From NCBI GenBank assembly GCA_011525385.1, contig WTGF01000080.1, positions 1-42,240 of the forward strand: DNA of 42,240 nt, written 5' to 3'. Positions within the stretch are counted from its first letter, which is position 1; each line of letters begins with the position of its first letter. A program made the position numbers and the translations under genes. Under the pieces are notes generated by a model, which saw nothing but the letters and a program-made list of their open reading frames with translations, was not told the DNA's origin and ran no database searches. Positions 16,759 to 24,537 of this stretch are shown here, piece by piece. This stretch comes from Chloroflexota bacterium. Its GTDB lineage: Bacteria > Chloroflexota > Anaerolineae > Aggregatilineales > Phototrophicaceae.

Positions 16759-18351
16759 CTACTCCGTCTCGAAGTAAGCATTCCAGTACAGAAAGCTCAA
16801 GTCCGGATGGATGCGCCAGTTTTCCAGTTCGGCGCGCACGCCGGTCAAGGCCGGCGGTACCGCCAAATAGACCCAGGGCGAAGCCTCTATGATGTATTCG
16901 CTGACCGCTGTCACCGCTTCGTAACGTAGATCCGGATCCAATTGCGTGTCAGCCGCGCTCAACAGCCCGGTGAGCTCGTCCGTGGAGAACCAGGCGCGGT
17001 TGCTGCCGCCCTTGCGTTCCGGATCGAAGAAGTAAGTCAGGATGCTGGGATCGCTGTAGCCATAAAGCAATAGGAACAGGTCGTGTGTGCCGGTCGTGGT
17101 CAGGTCGATCAAAGCCGAGAATTCCAGCAACTGGATCTCCAGCGGGATACCGATATCGCGCCACTGCGCTTCCAGCACTTCCGCCTGACGGCGCCATTCG
17201 TCCGGCGAGGCCGTGGCTAGCGGAACCGACCAAGCAGCCCCGTCGGGGTCTTCGCGCAAGCCATCGCCATCGACATCAACATAGCCCAGCGAATCGAGCA
17301 GCTCGCTCGCCTTGTCCGGGTCAAAGCTGGGGGCGGTCGCGTCCAACTCGGGGTTGTGGCCCCAGATAGTCGGCGGCAGCGGCTGATAAAGCGGCTGCGC
17401 CAAATCTTCCCAGGCCAGTGTGACGAATTCTTCACGGTTGGTGGCATAAGCGAAGGCGCGCCGCAGATCCGGGTTAGTCCAAGGATCCTTAGAGGTATTG
17501 AAGCCGACATAACGAATCTGGTTCAACTGCGCGATGTGAACATCGATATCAGGATTGGCTTGCGCATCCGCCAGGTTCTGCGTCGGGATGCCCGCCAGCG
17601 ACACTTCGCCGGTCTCCAGCGCTGCCAAAACGGTCTGCTCTTCGCCGATGAACAAGATCTGCAATTCGTCCAGGAAGACCGGGCCCGGGTGATCGTACAA
17701 TTCTTCCGGCGCCCAGGTGAAATCGGGATTGCGCTCGAAGAGCACATAGTTGTCCGTGACCAATTCCTTGAAGACGAAAGGTCCGCCACCGACCGGGCTG
17801 GTGCCGAAGTCGTCGGGTCCCAGGGCTTCATAGGCCGTTGGCGAAACGATTTCCAAGCCCGACAGCACGAAGAAGAGCGGCGCATAGGGCGAGGACAAGT
17901 GCATGGTAAAGCTGTAGTCGCCGTTAATTTCGACCTCCTCCAACAAGCCGATCAAATCGCGACCCTGCGAGGCGCCAGTGTCCGGATTGGCATATCGATC
18001 CAGATTCCATTTGATCGCTTCCGCGTCAATCGGACTGCCATCGGTAAATGTAGCGAAGTCGATCAGGTTGATGGTCAAAGCCTTGGAATCTTCCGATACT
18101 TCCCAGGTATCCGCCAGGAAACCGATATAACTCATGTCCTCGGCGCGCGCGAACAAGGTGGGATAAATGGCGTAATGCGGCCAGCTATGCCAGGACGATA
18201 CAAATGGATCAAGCGAGGTATTGGAATTGGCATCGGCCACGACCAAGCGCCCACCCTTGCCTTCCATCATGTCTTGCGCCATAACAGCCCCGCCCAGCGC
18301 CATGAGCGCGACCAGCAGCAGAGCAAAAATAGCGAATCTTGACTTAAACAC
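16759..18351 (-). CDS. Peptide ABC transporter substrate-binding protein (SBP_bac_5), set 2
   Basis: A 530-residue family-5 solute-binding protein. The Sec signal peptide is at about 1-25 (IFALLLVALMALGGAVMAQ), again without a lipobox cysteine. The body shows DTWEVSEDSKALTINLID, the DAEAIKWNLDRY segment near 112 and NPDLRRAFAYATNREEFV near 294. The start is GTG 18351, with AGGAGG eight bases upstream. It heads the minus-strand set with the permeases at 15577 and 14698. The upstream racemase and beta-lactamase-like genes read in the same direction across a 144-bp gap, so the substrate may be a peptide containing D- or acylated amino acids; this is inference. Confidence 0.92.
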   Translation of the reverse strand: MFKSRFAIFALLLVALMALGGAVMAQDMMEGKGGRLVVADANSNTSLDPFVSSWHSWPHYAIYPTLFARAEDMSYIGFLADTWEVSEDSKALTINLIDFATFTDGSPIDAEAIKWNLDRYANPDTGASQGRDLIGLLEEVEINGDYSFTMHLSSPYAPLFFVLSGLEIVSPTAYEALGPDDFGTSPVGGGPFVFKELVTDNYVLFERNPDFTWAPEELYDHPGPVFLDELQILFIGEEQTVLAALETGEVSLAGIPTQNLADAQANPDIDVHIAQLNQIRYVGFNTSKDPWTNPDLRRAFAYATNREEFVTLAWEDLAQPLYQPLPPTIWGHNPELDATAPSFDPDKASELLDSLGYVDVDGDGLREDPDGAAWSVPLATASPDEWRRQAEVLEAQWRDIGIPLEIQLLEFSALIDLTTTGTHDLFLLLYGYSDPSILTYFFDPERKGGSNRAWFSTDELTGLLSAADTQLDPDLRYEAVTAVSEYIIEASPWVYLAVPPALTGVRAELENWRIHPDLSFLYWNAYFETE

Positions 18352-18495
18352 GTTTACTTCCTCCTAAAATGGACAATGCGATCAAAAGCAGCTTGCGCTT
18401 CAGGTCTACCGATAAGGCTCCCTTCTCTGAATAAGCGATTTGCTCATAGTTCTCAGCCAGAATATCCCGCGCGGACCGCGAGCGGCTTCATCCAG

Positions 18496-19413
18496 TCAGT
18501 CTTGCGATTGAAACAGATCGTAGACAGCGCGGCCAATCTTGCCCATCGCGCTCTCGACTTCGAAAACACGTTGATGATGCGCCGCCGGCTTGTCCCAGTA
18601 AGGCCTCTCATCCCACTCGGTGAAAATCGTCAAAATCACATGATCCCTATCGCCAATCATGATGATGCCGCTGTCATTGCGGATGCCGCCGATGGTGCCC
18701 GTTTTATGCGCGACTTTGACGCCGGGCGGCAAGAAGCGCGACAAGCGCACATTGAATTGCTGCTTGAGCAGGATATCGATCGCCATCTCTCTCACATCGG
18801 CGTCGAAGAGTTCCCCGCTATGGATCTTGTGCAGCAGCTCGTTCATGGCATTGGCTGTGCAGACGTTATTCTCCGGTCCTTTGCTGAATGCCAGGCCATC
18901 GCGCAAAATATCATGCTTCGCACTCCAGGCGATCAACTCCTCCAGCGGCAAATCCAGGACCTCGTCGGGGAACAAATAGCGCAGCAATTCCTTGCAATTG
19001 TGCTTGAAGTAAATTTCGCTCAGCCCGATCTCATGCATATAGCCTTCGATAACCGCCGCCCCGCCGAGGGCCTCCACCATCATGTCGGTCGCGGTATTGT
19101 CGCTGATGATGATCATCAAAGTCAGCAAGTCGCGCACGGTCGGCTGCAAACCGCTCTCGAAATAAGGCAAGATGCCACTGCCCAGGCTCTTGTCCTCGTC
19201 ACTGAGGGGAAGGCGCGTATCGAGGCTTATCTCGCCCCCGGCGAGCTGTCGGCAGGCGGTCGCCAATATGGGAATTTTGAAGGTGCTCGCCATCGGGAAG
19301 GGCTCGTCGCCATTAACGTCGACTTGCTGGCCCGATTCAATATGCCAGACCGCCACGCCGATGTGAATGTCATCCGCCTCTGCAATGCCCGCGATTGTCT
19401 CGGCCAGGCTCAT
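18496..19413 (-). CDS. Class-A beta-lactamase-fold serine hydrolase without signal peptide
   Basis: A 305-residue protein with all three active-site signatures of class A beta-lactamases at normal spacing: S43-T-F-K46, S104-D-N106 and K237-T-G239. The omega-loop motif ExxLN carrying the deacylating glutamate is not evident, and there is no signal peptide, so resistance to antibiotics in the periplasm is unlikely. The family (COG2367) contains many uncharacterised amidases or peptidases. It starts 2 nt after the racemase stop, with GGAGGA inside the end of that gene, so the two are translationally coupled. A joint role in handling acylated or D-amino-acid peptides is plausible but unproven. 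Confidence 0.85.
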   Translation of the reverse strand: MSLAETIAGIAEADDIHIGVAVWHIESGQQVDVNGDEPFPMASTFKIPILATACRQLAGGEISLDTRLPLSDEDKSLGSGILPYFESGLQPTVRDLLTLMIIISDNTATDMMVEALGGAAVIEGYMHEIGLSEIYFKHNCKELLRYLFPDEVLDLPLEELIAWSAKHDILRDGLAFSKGPENNVCTANAMNELLHKIHSGELFDADVREMAIDILLKQQFNVRLSRFLPPGVKVAHKTGTIGGIRNDSGIIMIGDRDHVILTIFTEWDERPYWDKPAAHHQRVFEVESAMGKIGRAVYDLFQSQD

Positions 19414-19415
19414 GG

Positions 19416-20573
19416 TCAGGCTCCTCCCGCGTAAGGATAGTTGTCGCGCCAGGCTTGCTTCGCGACTTCAAGGCGGTCCCGCTGCACATGGACACCGATG
19501 CCCGCGCCATCCGCCACGGCCAGCGTGCTTTCCTCGCCCAGCACAAATGGCGGTTCCGTCAGATCAGGATCAAAATAACGGTCGGTCGCCGAGATATCCG
19601 ACGGCAAGTTGACCGCGGGCAATGCCGCAAAGGATAAGTTGGCCGCGCGACCAATGCCGCATTCCAACATGCCGCCAATCCAAAGCGGCAGATCATTCTC
19701 GGCGCAGATGCGATAAATTTCCAGGCATTCGCTGAAGCCACCCACGCGCGCCGGCTTCAAGTTCAGGATGCCTATCGCGCCCACTTGCAGCGCCACAAGC
19801 AAGTCACTCGCCGACTTGACGCTCTCGTCCAGGCAAATCCGCGTAGCCATGCGCGACTGCAAAACGCCGTGCTGATAGATGTCATCGTGGGACAGCGGCT
19901 GCTCTATCATCAGCAAGTTGAACTGATCCAAAGTTGCCAAATGCTCGGCGTCGCCGATACTATAGTCGCTGTTGGCATCCAGCATCAGCAGAATATCGGG
20001 AAATCGCGCCCGCACCGCTCGCGCTATCTCGATATCCCAGCCGCGCTTGATCTTCAGCTTGATGCGACAATAACCCTGATCCAGGCGCGCGGATACCGCC
20101 GCCAGGGTCGCATCCAGCGATTCCTGAATGCCGATGCTGACGCCCACCGTCGCTCGCCCCTCCGTTTCGTGACCGTCGGGCGCGTAATGAGCGAAACAAT
20201 CGGTGAGCCGCAGATCGTTTCGCTTGGCAAAGGCGTCCCAAACCGCCGCTTCCAGCCCGGCCCGCGCGTGATGATTGCCGCGGAAGCGTCGAATCAGCGC
20301 CGGAAAATCGGTCGGGTGATCCAGCGTCTCGCCGATCACCGCCGGGGCCAAGAACTGTGACAAGATGTGCGTCGCCGTCTCGGCGGTCTCCTGTCCATAG
20401 CCGGGCCACAACTCAATCGAGCATTCGCCCCAGCCTGTCACGCCAGTCTCCGTGGTCAATTCCACCAGCACCGCTACCTTGTGCGTTTCCGCGCCGAAGC
20501 TCGTCTCAAATGGCGCAAGATAAGGCAAAAATACCGTGTGCAACTGAACGGATTTTATCGTTATCGGCTTCAA
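19416..20573 (-). CDS. o-Succinylbenzoate synthase / N-acylamino-acid racemase family enzyme
   Basis: A 385-residue enolase-superfamily protein close to the OSBS/N-succinylamino-acid racemase (MenC type 2) group. It has the K172-L-K174 motif, metal ligands D199 (MLDAN), E224 (IEQP) and D249 (LDES), K273 (NLKPARVGG), and the group-specific GGMLECGIGRAANLSFAALP and DISATDRY. No other menaquinone-synthesis gene is nearby, which favours a racemase role on N-acyl amino acids. The start is TTG 20573 with AAGGA seven bases upstream; no suitable ATG exists. It is driven by a strong predicted promoter at 20662-20690 and coupled to the beta-lactamase-like gene. Confidence 0.88.
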   Translation of the reverse strand: MKPITIKSVQLHTVFLPYLAPFETSFGAETHKVAVLVELTTETGVTGWGECSIELWPGYGQETAETATHILSQFLAPAVIGETLDHPTDFPALIRRFRGNHHARAGLEAAVWDAFAKRNDLRLTDCFAHYAPDGHETEGRATVGVSIGIQESLDATLAAVSARLDQGYCRIKLKIKRGWDIEIARAVRARFPDILLMLDANSDYSIGDAEHLATLDQFNLLMIEQPLSHDDIYQHGVLQSRMATRICLDESVKSASDLLVALQVGAIGILNLKPARVGGFSECLEIYRICAENDLPLWIGGMLECGIGRAANLSFAALPAVNLPSDISATDRYFDPDLTEPPFVLGEESTLAVADGAGIGVHVQRDRLEVAKQAWRDNYPYAGGA

Positions 20574-20661
20574 ATCATCGTCCTTTTCGCCTCGGCTGTG
20601 CTTCGGAAAGATGAAGACATGGCGCTCATCGGCGACAGCGGCGCATGAGCAAAGTCCATCA

Positions 20662-20690
20662 ATTATAGCAAGCTGACTTGCCCTTGTAAA
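20662..20690 (-). promoter_or_regulatory. Predicted promoter of the racemase operon
   Basis: On the minus strand: TTTACA (20690-20685), a 17-bp spacer and a perfect TATAAT (20667-20662). Transcription would start near 20655, leaving about an 80-nt leader before TTG 20573. It is back-to-back with the promoter at 20708-20736. Confidence 0.6.
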
Positions 20691-20707
20691 ACTTAACGCA
20701 GAATAAT

Positions 20708-20736
20708 TTGCGCATCGCCGGGCGAAAGTCTATATT
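20708..20736 (+). promoter_or_regulatory. Predicted promoter of the M81 peptidase gene
   Basis: TTGCGC (20708-20713), a 17-bp spacer and TATATT (20731-20736). Transcription would start near 20743, 25 nt before ATG 20768. The two divergent -35 boxes are only 17 bp apart, so one bound regulator could affect both directions. Confidence 0.5.
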
Positions 20737-20767
20737 TGACAGCATCCAAGCGAATGGAGGGTCCCTA

Positions 20768-22231
20768 ATGAGAGTTTTCGCGGGCGGAATCGAAACCGAG
20801 ACCAACACCTTTTCTCCTATGCCGACCGGCCTGGCTGACTTCGAGGTCATCCGCGCCGCCGACTTGGACGAAACCATGGATCTCGGCGGCTTTGGCGGGC
20901 CCTTCAATATCTTCCGCCGTCGCTGCCAGGAACGCGGTTGGGACTACATATTCAGTCTCTACGCCTTTGCCCAACCGGCCGGCACAACCGTGCGCTGGGT
21001 CTACGAAAGCCTGCGCGATGAGCTGCTAAGCGCGCTGGAAGCGGCCATGCCGGTCGATATCGTCTTGCTCCCGCTACATGGCGCGATGGTCGCGGAAGGT
21101 TACGATGACTGCGAAACCGATATTGTCACCCGCGTCCGGGGGATCGTCGGTCCCGATGCCAAGATCGGCGTCGAACTCGACCTGCACTGCGATCTCACGC
21201 AAACGCTGATCGACATGACGGACGCTGTCGTCATCTTCAAGGAGTACCCGCATGTCGACATCAACGATCGCGCCGAGGAACTCTTCAGCATCATCGCCGA
21301 TGCCGCCGAGGGCAAGACCCAACCGACCATGGCCATCTTCGATCCCAAGATGATCGGCCTCTACCTGACGCCCTTCGAGCCCATGCGCGCTTTCGTCGAC
21401 GCCATGATCGCGCGCGAAAAGGAACCGGCTGTGCTCTCGCTTTCGCTGGCGCACTGTTTCCCCTGGGGCGATGTGCCCACCTGCGGAACGCAAATGCTGG
21501 CGATCACCGATGACGATCCCAATCTGGCGGCTCGACTGGCGGGTGAATTCGGCGAAAAACTCTTCGCCATGCGTCACGAGCTTGATCCAAATTCGCTGCC
21601 GCTGGATCAAGCGCTCGACAAGGCTCTGGCGCGCGAATCGGGCTTGGTTGTCATCGCCGACCAATCGGACAATGCCGGCGGCGGCGCGCCCAGCGATTCC
21701 ACCTTCGCGCTGCGGGCGCTGCTCGAGCGCGGCGCGACCGACGCCGCCCTGGGCATGATCTGGGATCCAGTCGCCGTCCAGGTGGCCATGTCCGCCGGCG
21801 CGGGCGCGACCCTGGATCTGCGACTCGGCGGCAAGATGGGTCCCATGTCGGGCGATCCACTCGACCTGCGCGTGACCGTCAGCGGCATCATCCCCGATAT
21901 GAAACAGCAGTGGACGCAGACCGAAGGTCCGGTTGCCATTGACTGCGGAGATTCCGTCGCCCTTCGCTGCCAGGGCATTGACATCATCGTCAATAGCCAG
22001 CGCGGACAAGTCTTCAGTCCCACGGTCTTCTCGAACTTCGGCATTGATCCTCAATCGAAGCGGCTGCTGGTGGTCAAATCGACCCAGCATTTCTACGCCG
22101 GCTTCTCCCCCATCGCCGACGAGATCATCTATATGGCGGGTCCCGGCGCCATTCCGCCGCTCTTCAGGGAAATCCCTTATCAGCGCGCCGACCTCAACAA
22201 ATACCCCTGGGTGGACGATCCCTTCGCCTGA
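20768..22231 (+). CDS. M81 family metallopeptidase (MlrC / microcystinase C type)
   Basis: A 487-residue protein covering both MlrC domains: the N-terminal DUF1485 domain (about 1-290), with GGIETETNTFSP at the start and a DLHCDLT motif near 138, and the C-terminal MlrC domain with IADQSDNAGGGAPSDST near 297. The founder MlrC cleaves the linear tetrapeptide product of microcystin breakdown; most homologues act on unknown small peptides or amides. GGAGG at 20756 precedes ATG 20768. It is divergent from the racemase operon and shares its control region, supporting a common peptide-degrading role. It precedes, but by composition appears unrelated to, the three-cassette array. Confidence 0.92.
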   Translation: MRVFAGGIETETNTFSPMPTGLADFEVIRAADLDETMDLGGFGGPFNIFRRRCQERGWDYIFSLYAFAQPAGTTVRWVYESLRDELLSALEAAMPVDIVLLPLHGAMVAEGYDDCETDIVTRVRGIVGPDAKIGVELDLHCDLTQTLIDMTDAVVIFKEYPHVDINDRAEELFSIIADAAEGKTQPTMAIFDPKMIGLYLTPFEPMRAFVDAMIAREKEPAVLSLSLAHCFPWGDVPTCGTQMLAITDDDPNLAARLAGEFGEKLFAMRHELDPNSLPLDQALDKALARESGLVVIADQSDNAGGGAPSDSTFALRALLERGATDAALGMIWDPVAVQVAMSAGAGATLDLRLGGKMGPMSGDPLDLRVTVSGIIPDMKQQWTQTEGPVAIDCGDSVALRCQGIDIIVNSQRGQVFSPTVFSNFGIDPQSKRLLVVKSTQHFYAGFSPIADEIIYMAGPGAIPPLFREIPYQRADLNKYPWVDDPFA

Positions 22232-22458
22232 GTTGTAATCACACCGATCCCAAAACCTCAACAGAAAAATCACGCATCTGTGTAACTGCTTTTCCAGCCG
22301 CAATAGCTGGCATGCCGCAGGCTCGCAGCCGGAAAACACTCCCGGTGCATAATCTCGCCCCTGTGCTGGGATCTTCCGGATGGGTGATCCAGATTGCGCT
22401 TCCTTTTGAATGGAAACGCTCAGAAGTCCACTAAGTATTAGTAATATGTATAAATATC

Positions 22459-22502
22459 ATACGAATTTCGTTCGTATCCGAATAACGCGACTATTTAGTC
22501 GC
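22459..22502. repeat. Paired hairpins ahead of cassette A
   Basis: Two adjacent inverted repeats: ATACGAA-TTTCG-TTCGTAT (22459-22477) and GCGACTA-TT-TAGTCGC (22487-22502). The second corresponds to the GCGAC/GTCGC hairpin that precedes cassettes B and C. The rest of the gap 22232-22458 shows nothing clear beyond a possible long-range TTTTCC/GGAAAA pairing near 22292-22336. Confidence 0.6.
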
Positions 22503-22520
22503 ATTTCACCCGAACATACA

Positions 22521-22729
22521 TGCTAACTTGCTTGCATGTCAGAAAATCAAAGGAGAAGATCAAGCAACGATTGCTACTGACCGATCTCAGAGTGCGCAGT
22601 AAAACCGTTCTGTTATGTTAACTGGCTTGTGACAGAGCATGTCGGCATGACAGAGTCGCCAACCTGCTCCTGGCAGGACCATTCGAGACTACACGATCAA
22701 TTGAACATATCCAAAAAAGGAGAAACACA
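22521..22729 (+). promoter_or_regulatory. Cassette A extended -10 and conserved leader
   Basis: An extended -10 candidate TGCTAACTT (22521-22529) is followed by a leader carrying the blocks shared by all three cassettes: AAAGGAGAAGATCAAG (22550-22565), GCGCAGT near 22594, and the CCTGC-TCCTG-GCAGG stem-loop (22663-22677), ending in AAAAAAGGAG before ATG 22730. From the -10 to the start codon is 209 nt, the same as cassette B and 2 nt more than C. Unlike B and C, it has no ATG ahead of AAAGGAG. Confidence 0.55.
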
Positions 22730-23212
22730 ATGGCTTGGACAACACCCAAAACCGACTGGAATACCGGGGAACTGGTTACAGCCGATCATATCAACGCCAT
22801 CGGCGAGAACTTCGCGGCGCTGAAACAACTTTCAACGGTCGTATCCTACACAACGAAGGCGGATATTGTTGTAGACACCGATCAAGAACTGTTCGAGGAC
22901 GTGGATAGCAACAACCTGAATCTAACGCTTGTCACCACAGGTGGAGATGTGCTCGTTCACTTTCACGGCGTGTTCACATCGGATAACGACTCGTTCGCGG
23001 ACAACTGTCTTGACATTCTTCTAGACGGAAATCGGCAAGGCGGTGAGGATGGTCTGATACGATTTGGAGTATACAACCGTCGCCGAGCGCAAAGCTTTAC
23101 TCGCTTGCTCCAGAATCTGAGCGCTGGCTCCCATACCTTCAAGCTCCAGTGGCGAAATTGGTTCCGAGTAAGACTCTTCGCCGGCGCCCAATTCTGGGTG
23201 CGCGAGATCTAG
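22730..23212 (+). CDS. Phage-structural-like small protein, cassette A
   Basis: A 160-residue protein without signal peptide or membrane helix. The N terminus MAWTTPKTDWNTGELVTADH (1-20), then INAIGENFAALK, matches the WTTPxTWxTGExxTAxxxN segment that I recall from many uncharacterised phage tail or head-fibre proteins. The middle (about 45-110) is rich in T, N and D and varies between copies. The C terminus (FTRLLQNLSAGSHTFKLQWR... FAGAQFWVREI) is strongly conserved among the three cassettes and looks like a beta-sandwich edge. AAAAAAGGAG lies seven bases before the ATG. Base composition is AT-richer than neighbouring genes. No other phage gene is present. Function unknown; a ligand-binding or surface-decoration role is speculation. 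Confidence 0.8.
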   Translation: MAWTTPKTDWNTGELVTADHINAIGENFAALKQLSTVVSYTTKADIVVDTDQELFEDVDSNNLNLTLVTTGGDVLVHFHGVFTSDNDSFADNCLDILLDGNRQGGEDGLIRFGVYNRRRAQSFTRLLQNLSAGSHTFKLQWRNWFRVRLFAGAQFWVREI

Positions 23213-23240
23213 CCCGCTCGCTACCGGCGACATGATCAAC

Positions 23241-23260
23241 GAGCCCTCGCTTTAGGGCTC
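23241..23260 (+). terminator. GAGCCCT/AGGGCTC hairpin after cassette A
   Basis: GAGCCCT-CGCTTT-AGGGCTC, a 7-bp perfect stem, 28 nt after the stop. It lacks a T-tract, so it may be an RNA-stabilising stem rather than an intrinsic terminator. The same stem follows cassettes B and C. Confidence 0.5.
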
Positions 23261-23380
23261 CTACTCCACGGAAAATCAGTTGCGCCGACTGCATCGTCAT
23301 TTGCACGACCTCAAGAAACAACCAGTTCAACTATTTGTAACAAGTACGAATCTCATAAAGCTTTGATTCGAATCTCGAAA

Positions 23381-23404
23381 ACGCGACTAAAAGGTCGCGT
23401 TTTT
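23381..23404. terminator. Bidirectional terminator-like hairpin before cassette B
   Basis: ACGCGAC-TAAAAG-GTCGCGT flanked by AAA on the left and TTTT on the right, the classic form of an intrinsic terminator. It would end transcription of cassette A, isolating it from B. The equivalent before C (24296-24316) is degenerate. Confidence 0.6.
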
Positions 23405-23414
23405 AGAACACCTG

Positions 23415-23623
23415 TGCTAATATCCCGTCGCCTCAGCAAATGAAAGGAGAAGATCAAGGGAAGATTCCTGACGGCGGATTTCAGAGTACGCAGTTAAGCC
23501 CTTCCGTCGCGCCAAGCGCCTGTGAAAGGACAAGTTCGCGCGACAGTTTCGCCAACCTGCCCCTGGCAGGACAATTCGAGTAAAGGCAAGAACGTGACCG
23601 AATTCGAAAAAGGAGAACCTACA
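23415..23623 (+). promoter_or_regulatory. Cassette B extended -10 and conserved leader
   Basis: TGCTAATAT (23415-23423) is an extended -10, beginning 11 nt after the upstream hairpin's T-tract. The leader contains ATGAAAGGAGAAGATCAAG (23440-23458), AGTACGCAGTTAAG (near 23485), CCTTCCGTCG, and the CCTGC-CCCTG-GCAGG stem-loop (23556-23570), ending at ATG 23624. A 1-nt length difference from leader C inside otherwise conserved sequence argues for conservation as RNA rather than as a peptide. Confidence 0.55.
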
Positions 23624-24109
23624 ATGGCTTGGACAACACCAAAAACCGACTGGAATACCGGGGAATTGGTTACAGCCGCCGATATCAACGCCATCGGCGA
23701 GAACCTGGCGGTGCTGAGACATCCTTCGACAGCAGTCGCAGCCTATACGACTGCGGAAGACATTAACAATCCCACAAACAATGTATTCACGGATGTGGAC
23801 AGCATCAATCTAAGTCTGACGATTACCACCAATGGTGGGGATGTGCTGGTTCATTTCGATGGTGTCGTACAACGTGGAGATGGCCATAACAACACAGAAA
23901 ACAGTTTTGACGTCGCTGTCGATGGGAATCGCCAAGGCAGTGAAGATGGGCTTACACGCACTCATGTTCAGATCCCTCGCTTGAATCAAAGTTTTACCCG
24001 TCTGATCCAAAATCTGAGCGCTGGACCCCATACCTTTTCGCTCCAGTGGAAAAATGGGAGAAGCGTGAGACTATTTGCCGGCGCACAATTCTGGGTGCGC
24101 GAGATCTAG
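23624..24109 (+). CDS. Phage-structural-like small protein, cassette B
   Basis: A 161-residue paralogue of cassettes A and C. The true start is ATG 23624 (MAWTTPKTDWNTGELVTAAD) after AAAAAGGAG; an in-frame extension to 23522 reads through the conserved leader and was rejected. Residues 60-110 hold SINLSLTITTNGGDVLVHFD and FDVAVDGNRQGSEDG, shared in outline with the others. The C terminus (SFTRLIQNLSAGPHTFSLQW ... FAGAQFWVREI) is nearly identical to A. The first 35 codons are almost identical to A at base level, while the middle is diverged, a pattern expected of recent duplication plus diversification. Cytosolic as written. Confidence 0.8.
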   Translation: MAWTTPKTDWNTGELVTAADINAIGENLAVLRHPSTAVAAYTTAEDINNPTNNVFTDVDSINLSLTITTNGGDVLVHFDGVVQRGDGHNNTENSFDVAVDGNRQGSEDGLTRTHVQIPRLNQSFTRLIQNLSAGPHTFSLQWKNGRSVRLFAGAQFWVREI

Positions 24110-24215
24110 CCTTCCCGTCCGCACGCGCTAACCCAAAGCGCAAACTGAGCGGGACGCCGGCGAGCGCGCGCCAAGCGCCTCCCGGTGCCCGGCCGCGGCC
24201 AGCGACATGATCAAC

Positions 24216-24235
24216 GAGCCCTCGCTTGAGGGCTC
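24216..24235 (+). terminator. GAGCCCT/AGGGCTC hairpin after cassette B
   Basis: GAGCCCT-CGCTTG-AGGGCTC, the same stem as after cassette A with one loop change, followed by the same CTACTCCACGGAAAATCAG sequence. Cassette B has about 75 extra GC-rich bases between stop codon and hairpin. Confidence 0.5.
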
Positions 24236-24330
24236 CTACTCCACGGAAAATCAGTTGCGCCGACTGCGCTGTCAAGTGTTGATTCGAATCTCGAAAATGC
24301 GACTAAAGCGCCGCGTTTTCAGAACAAATG

Positions 24331-24537
24331 TGCTAATATTCCGTCATTACCGCAAATGAAAGGAGAAAATCAAGCGAAGATTCCTGATCATATATCAACG
24401 TACGCAGTGAAGTCCTTCCGTCGTGTCAACCTGCTTGCCTCAGAACAAGTTCGCGCGGGAGTTTCGCCCACCTGCCCCTGGCAGGACCATTCGCGATCAC
24501 ATGATAAATTCAACAAATTCAAAAAAGGAGAAACACA
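24331..24537 (+). promoter_or_regulatory. Cassette C extended -10 and conserved leader
   Basis: TGCTAATAT (24331-24339), then ATGAAAGGAGAAAATCAAGC (24356-24375), ACGTACGCAGTGAAG, CCTTCCGTCG, and the CCTGC-CCCTG-GCAGG stem-loop (24471-24485), ending in AAAAAAGGAG and ATG 24538. A 61-codon open frame runs from 24356 and stops in a TGA overlapping the gene's ATG, but this frame is not kept in A or B. Confidence 0.55.

Noticed and set aside
19416..20573. Menaquinone biosynthesis (MenC) assignment
   Set aside because: No other men gene is nearby, and the same family contains N-acylamino-acid racemases, which fit the peptide-related neighbours better.
23522..23623. In-frame N-terminal extension of the cassette B protein
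   Set aside because: It translates the conserved leader; A and C lack it, and a good RBS precedes ATG 23624.
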